Assembly: GCA_030737835.1 (NCBI GenBank)
Contig: CM060848.1
Span: 17,508,804-17,572,803 of the forward strand
From: Acorus gramineus
Lineage: Eukaryota; Streptophyta; Magnoliopsida; Acorales; Acoraceae
Length of the DNA: 64,000 nucleotides
Direction: 5' to 3'
The position numbers and the translations under genes were made by a program. Below the pieces are notes generated by a model that had not been told where the DNA came from, made no database searches, and was given only the letters and a program-made list of their open reading frames with translations. Positions 60,170 through 64,000 of this stretch are shown here, piece by piece; position 1 is the first letter of the stretch; each line of letters starts with the position of its first letter.

Positions 60170-62300
60170 TTAGAAGGTCCTTTTTGAGACTGCGTCGGTA
60201 GACATCACTTTGGAGGAAATGAGAGGCATTTTAAGAAATCGGTGTTTCACAATAATGTAGGGAGGCAAGAAAAATATGGGTTCTATGGTGTCCGCCAGCT
60301 ATTGCATACGGCCCTAAGATCAAAATAGACTTTGATTAATCGATGAAAAAATTCATAAAATGTCACATGCAATGAGAAAAATATATGAATTTAGACGGTT
60401 ATTTTTTCAACATGTATAATTAATTAGTGGGAGAATACATATGTTAATTGTTATATTTATATTGATTCAACAGAAAAAGATTTTAATGAAATATATTTTT
60501 TTTATATAAATTCATATATATATACACGCATAGCTGCATAGCCTGCATGATTTTGTTTACAAAACATGACATGGATTTGCATAGATACAAAATATAATAT
60601 AAAATATGTATTTATATATATCCATATTTGTTTTCATCTTTAGTGGTTTTCCATGTGGGTGGGCCCGCTTGAATTATTCTTTTAATTAGAAAATGTATCA
60701 TATTTTTGGGTGTTGTTACATTTACGGTTATTTCATTATATGAAATCAAATTAAAAATGCATGCATGCATGCATTACCAAAAATATTTGCACTTCATCAG
60801 AAAAATCAAAGCTTATTGCAGAATGATTAACATTTATTTGGATGGGTTGTTTGAAAATGGGCAAAGCAGGACCAAAAGTTCCAAGTTGAAAACCCATAGG
60901 TGAACCCTGGTGAGAGAGTGTGACACACAAGAAATGGGGACACACTTGGCATTACCTGAAAAGATGGGGAGAGAAATGGTTGGAGAATGGTCTCCCAAGT
61001 TGTTAGACACATATTTTGTCGTTTTCTGATAACACGTGTACTTCATTTTTCTTTGCCGTTCCCTTTTTTTTTTTTCTCAACGAAAAAATAAATAAATCTC
61101 TCATGAAAATCAGTTGCTTGATCCAAAACATGACGAAACTACCCTTCGCTTTCACACATTATTTAACCCACTGAGTCGCCAGACACTAGTGGCATTATCG
61201 TCAATTCAGTTTTAAATGGGCCATTCCGTGGGCCCAACCCCACTGCCGCATCATTCAACAACCCACTGCTTTCCAGCTCATCCATTGTTAACAAAAACGA
61301 CAAGATAGAACACTTATTTACGAAACTGCCCTTACCAATTTTTTTTATTTTTAAATAAAAAAAGAATCTATTCGTTTCCTTCCAAGTTTTGCCCTTCGAA
61401 AAACGACAAAAGAGTCCTCGTTGTGATTATCTGCGCATAACTGGACTCCATTCATGCCCGGGCTTCTGCCACGTATGCAAAACCCCACTTTCGAAGGGGG
61501 TGTTTGGTCATTTCATCGAAATATCTCGAAGAGGTTGACAGTTTCCATTGCCGGCCGTCTCCCCTCCCGGGTCCTTGGGAAGGACACCCCCGACCGCCGT
61601 CCATTCTCCTTTCATCAACTAAATCCCTGCCGCTCATTTCATTATTTTATTTTCTAATTTAAATTTTCATCATTAGATTTATTATATAAATATTCTCTAT
61701 ATAATTAATTTTAATTAAAAACATAGCATATCAAGAATTTAGAATAATGCGTTAAAAATGTAAAAAATCATATGTAAATAGAGGATTTTATAATGTATTC
61801 AGACAGGTTAAATCGTTATGTACATAAAACTTTTCACAGTTTTTACTAATTACAAGGGGTTTTTAATAAACTATGATTTCAGTCTAAATTAACAAAATAA
61901 AATATTTACGTGGTGATGTTTCATTAATTAATAGAGGTTTAACTCAAATTAACTCAAATATTTACACATACGTTTTAAAAGGAGTTATATGGATTTTTAA
62001 AAAATCAAAACAGTTCACATGCGGATATTTGAATTTTTCTTTTTGTTTTTTTAATCTCCTAACATGGCTCGACAAGGCCAGTGACATATCTTCAGATGTT
62101 CATCGATCCTCGGAAAGGGTATTTTCGTCAAAACATATAAATAAAATGCAAGGGTAATATAGTCATTTCGGAACTACTGTTACAGTGATCACAGTAAATA
62201 TTAAAAACAAACGAAAAAAAAAAAGGGAACCTCGTCTGAATTAAATGTTGGGATTAAAACAAGGGACACGTGTTTCTTAATTTACACTCGCTTTTCTTCT
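60170..62300. other. non-coding region upstream of the bHLH gene
   Basis: No gene supported. A CATGCATG-type run occurs at about 60757-60775 and a CACGTG core at about 62267-62273, both common plant regulatory words but not diagnostic alone. Short frames at 60700-61050 and 61450-61660 show no domain. Confidence 0.45.
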
Positions 62301-62383
62301 GTCCCTCCTTTAAATAAACCCACCCCCCTCTGCAATTTCTCTAGCCATCTCTCTCACATGTTATCGAAATCTCTCTTTGAGAG

Positions 62384-62467
62384 GTAATATCCGACGGTCA
62401 CGATCGATTTGTATCATCTTCTGTGATCGGCATCTGAATCTCTCGTTTTTATTTGTTCTTCTTTCAG
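62384..62467 (+). other. possible 5'UTR intron of the bHLH gene
   Basis: GAG|GTAATA at 62384 and TTCTTTCAG| at 62467 could bound an 84-base intron in the leader. The T-rich stretch before the acceptor supports it. Not confirmed. Confidence 0.35.
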
Positions 62468-62475
62468 GAGAGGAT

Positions 62476-62499
62476 ATGCGTATCAGAAACTTTGATTGA
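62476..62499 (+). promoter_or_regulatory. upstream ORF in the bHLH leader
   Basis: ATG at 62476 opens a seven-codon frame ending TGA at 62497-62499, 15 bases before the main ATG. It may reduce translation of the bHLH protein. Confidence 0.5.
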
Positions 62500-62514
62500 T
62501 TGATTGATCGATCG

Positions 62515-63108
62515 ATGGAGCCGACGGCGATGACGTCCCTTGATGTATCCTCTGATCCGTTGAAACGAATGGATCGGAAGTCGGAGAGGTCTCCGACGAC
62601 GAAGAAGCGGTGGAGGACCGAAGACGAGCAGAGAATCTACTCGTCCAAGCTGTTGGATGCCATCCGCCTCGTGCGGCGGAGATCCGCGGCGGAGACTTGG
62701 GCATCTCCGAAGTCGCGGGAGGTCCGGGAGGCGGCCGATCGGGTTCTGGCGGTGGAGGCGAGGGGGAGGACGAGGTGGAGCCGGGCGATCCTCTCGAACC
62801 GGATCCGGATGAGGAGCCACATCCGGAAGAGGAGGCCGCCTTCGGCGGCGGCGGTTCCCCGGAGGAAGTCGGCGCCGGTGTGGAAGAAGACGCCGCCGCT
62901 GCAGAGGAAGGTGAGGATGCTCGGACGGCTAGTCCCCGGCTGCCGGAGGTTATCGTTACCATCGCTTATAGAGGAGACCTCCGACTACATAGCGGCGCTG
63001 GAGATGCAGGTCAAGGCGATGACGGCGCTCTCCGAGATCCTCTCCGCTGCCGCAGCCGTAGCCGGCGGAAGCGGAGGCGGCGACGCGGCGCGGCCGGCGC
63101 AAAGTTGA
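62515..63108 (+). CDS. atypical bHLH transcription regulator (AIF/IBH1/bHLH147-150 type)
   Basis: Single exon, 197 residues from ATG 62515; the frame is also open upstream, but only from a TTG. The helix-loop-helix is at about residues 129-172: RKVRMLGRLVPGCRRLSLPS followed by LIEETSDYIAALEMQVKAM. The preceding basic stretch lacks the His-Glu-Arg set needed for E-box contact, so it should not bind DNA in the usual way. Residues 83-95 (RGRTRWSRAILSN) are a conserved element of the AIF-like subgroup. Known members are nuclear repressors that dimerise with other HLH proteins in brassinosteroid and cell-elongation control. The coding region is strongly GC-rich compared with its flanks. Confidence 0.85.
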   Translation: MEPTAMTSLDVSSDPLKRMDRKSERSPTTKKRWRTEDEQRIYSSKLLDAIRLVRRRSAAETWASPKSREVREAADRVLAVEARGRTRWSRAILSNRIRMRSHIRKRRPPSAAAVPRRKSAPVWKKTPPLQRKVRMLGRLVPGCRRLSLPSLIEETSDYIAALEMQVKAMTALSEILSAAAAVAGGSGGGDAARPAQS

Positions 63109-63513
63109 TCCGGCCGGTGGATCTCTCCCTCTTTTTTAATTATTTTATTTTATTTTATTTTGGCTATTTTTAGATTCTTGTAATTTTTTATGTACATTTT
63201 TTTCTTTCGTTTCACTTCCCCAAAAAAAAATGGTTCGTTTGGGGTTTTTTTGTCCCCGTTTTGCCCCTATTTTAGGCCAAGTCGATTGAATTTGGTCCCT
63301 TTTAGTCGTCCATTTTGTAGGGGTATTTTCGTAATTGAAAAGCGAATGTGAAACTGAGAGCGCACATAAATATCAGGGGTACTTGGCGTCCTTTTCTGGC
63401 ATTTTTAACAGCTGTTTTATAAACAAGCATTTAAATTTATAATATTTAATATTTTAAAAAAAACAAATACAAAATACGGGAATAGATGCAATTTTATTTT
63501 TATTTTTTTTAAA
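63109..63513. other. 3'UTR of the bHLH gene and spacer
   Basis: T-rich 3' sequence after TGA; nothing else recognised. Confidence 0.4.
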
Positions 63514-63709
63514 CAATACAGAATTTGTTTTTTTTTTTTTTTTGAAAAGATAGACATTATATAACTTGGATGGTGTTACATAAGTCTGAAACTTGCCAAC
63601 AAGTTGGCAAGAGCAAGTAGACGAGAATTGAACAAAAGAAAAACAAGAAAATATTACAAGCAAAATAGAAAGAGCGTCGATGCGAGCGGGCACCAATACA
63701 GAATTTGTT
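63514..63709 (-). mobile_element. short retroposon with 16 bp target-site duplication
   Basis: CAATACAGAATTTGTT occurs at 63514-63529 and 63694-63709. Between them is a 164 bp insert that starts with a T-run, which is the poly(A) tail on the minus strand. This is the signature of LINE-mediated insertion. The body matches no family I recognise; it may be a SINE, a truncated LINE end or a processed RNA fragment. A small hairpin (TTGCCAACAAGTTGGCAA) lies at about 63594-63611. Confidence 0.8.
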
Positions 63710-64000
63710 ATCAACGCTTCTATACTTAAAAATATAAAAATAGGAAAGAAAAGTGAGAGAAATAGACGAAAAAACAAAATCCTGGTGACGGCTGTGTTGT
63801 ATGGCTCTTTATGGCAAGCCAACTAGCAAAACCAGGTTTGTTTTTTTAACTGAGATGCCATTTGGGGAGAGAGTCTGGGCGGAGTTTACAGTGGCAGGCA
63901 CCAATGGACACAGACGCTAAAACAAACAGGCGTTGGACGTACGAGTTAGCTGTGCATGTGTATTTCTTTCCCACTTGTCCAACGCGGTGAAACACCGCTT
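63710..64000. other. right end of window, non-coding
   Basis: No gene recognised in the remaining bases. Confidence 0.4.

Noticed and set aside
62610-63173. 187-codon frame overlapping the bHLH gene
   Set aside because: Gly/Glu-rich shadow of the GC-rich bHLH coding region in another frame.

Overview
The window is nuclear DNA from a flowering plant: intron-containing genes, plant-only families, AT-rich intergenic DNA and plant-type transposons (Helitron, hAT and Tourist-like MITEs, a LINE). The GC-rich single-exon genes inside very AT-rich DNA fit a monocot, but that is inference and I cannot name the species.

Layout. 1-5.3 kb: a FAM32A-like spliceosome gene on the minus strand (two coding exons, a proposed long 5'UTR intron, and a promoter enclosed by a ~350 bp inverted repeat). 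5.8-8.2 kb: a non-autonomous Helitron whose insertion point can be compared with a paralogous empty site near 14.07 kb. 9.6-10.1 kb: a Tourist-like MITE. 10.6-47.7 kb: a cluster of plant invertase/pectin methylesterase inhibitor-domain (PMEI) genes. Three full-length PMEI genes (10595-11173, 13238-13828, 47083-47676, all minus) surround a nearly identical tandem array at 16255-46392. A LINE remnant lies at 14.6-15.8 kb.

The array has two tiers. Tier I is a ~4.5 kb unit (four complete copies and a fifth that runs into tier II). Each carries a PMEI pseudogene ('A', with a shared frameshift and a shared nonsense codon) and an intact 150-residue PMEI-like gene without cysteines ('B'). Each of the four I/I junctions also carries the promoter and first 13 codons of a third PMEI gene ('C') on the opposite strand, cut exactly at the duplication breakpoint. 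Tier II is a ~3.38 kb unit (two complete and one truncated) that keeps only B. In total there are five A pseudogenes, seven B genes and four C stubs.

48.8-63.1 kb: an EF-hand calmodulin-like (CP1-type) gene, a decayed GINS-subunit SLD5 pseudogene, a predicted four-exon gene of unknown function starting about 220 bp from the SLD5 remnant on the other strand, several MITEs, and an atypical bHLH (AIF/IBH1-type) gene with an upstream ORF. A small retroposon with a 16 bp target-site duplication lies at 63.5 kb.

The most unusual content is the amplified, cysteine-free PMEI derivative B together with the repeated C promoter, which points head-on into the next A pseudogene. This could give both higher B dosage and antisense transcripts; neither has been tested. 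Near-identical arrays are also prone to assembly error, so copy number needs long-read confirmation.
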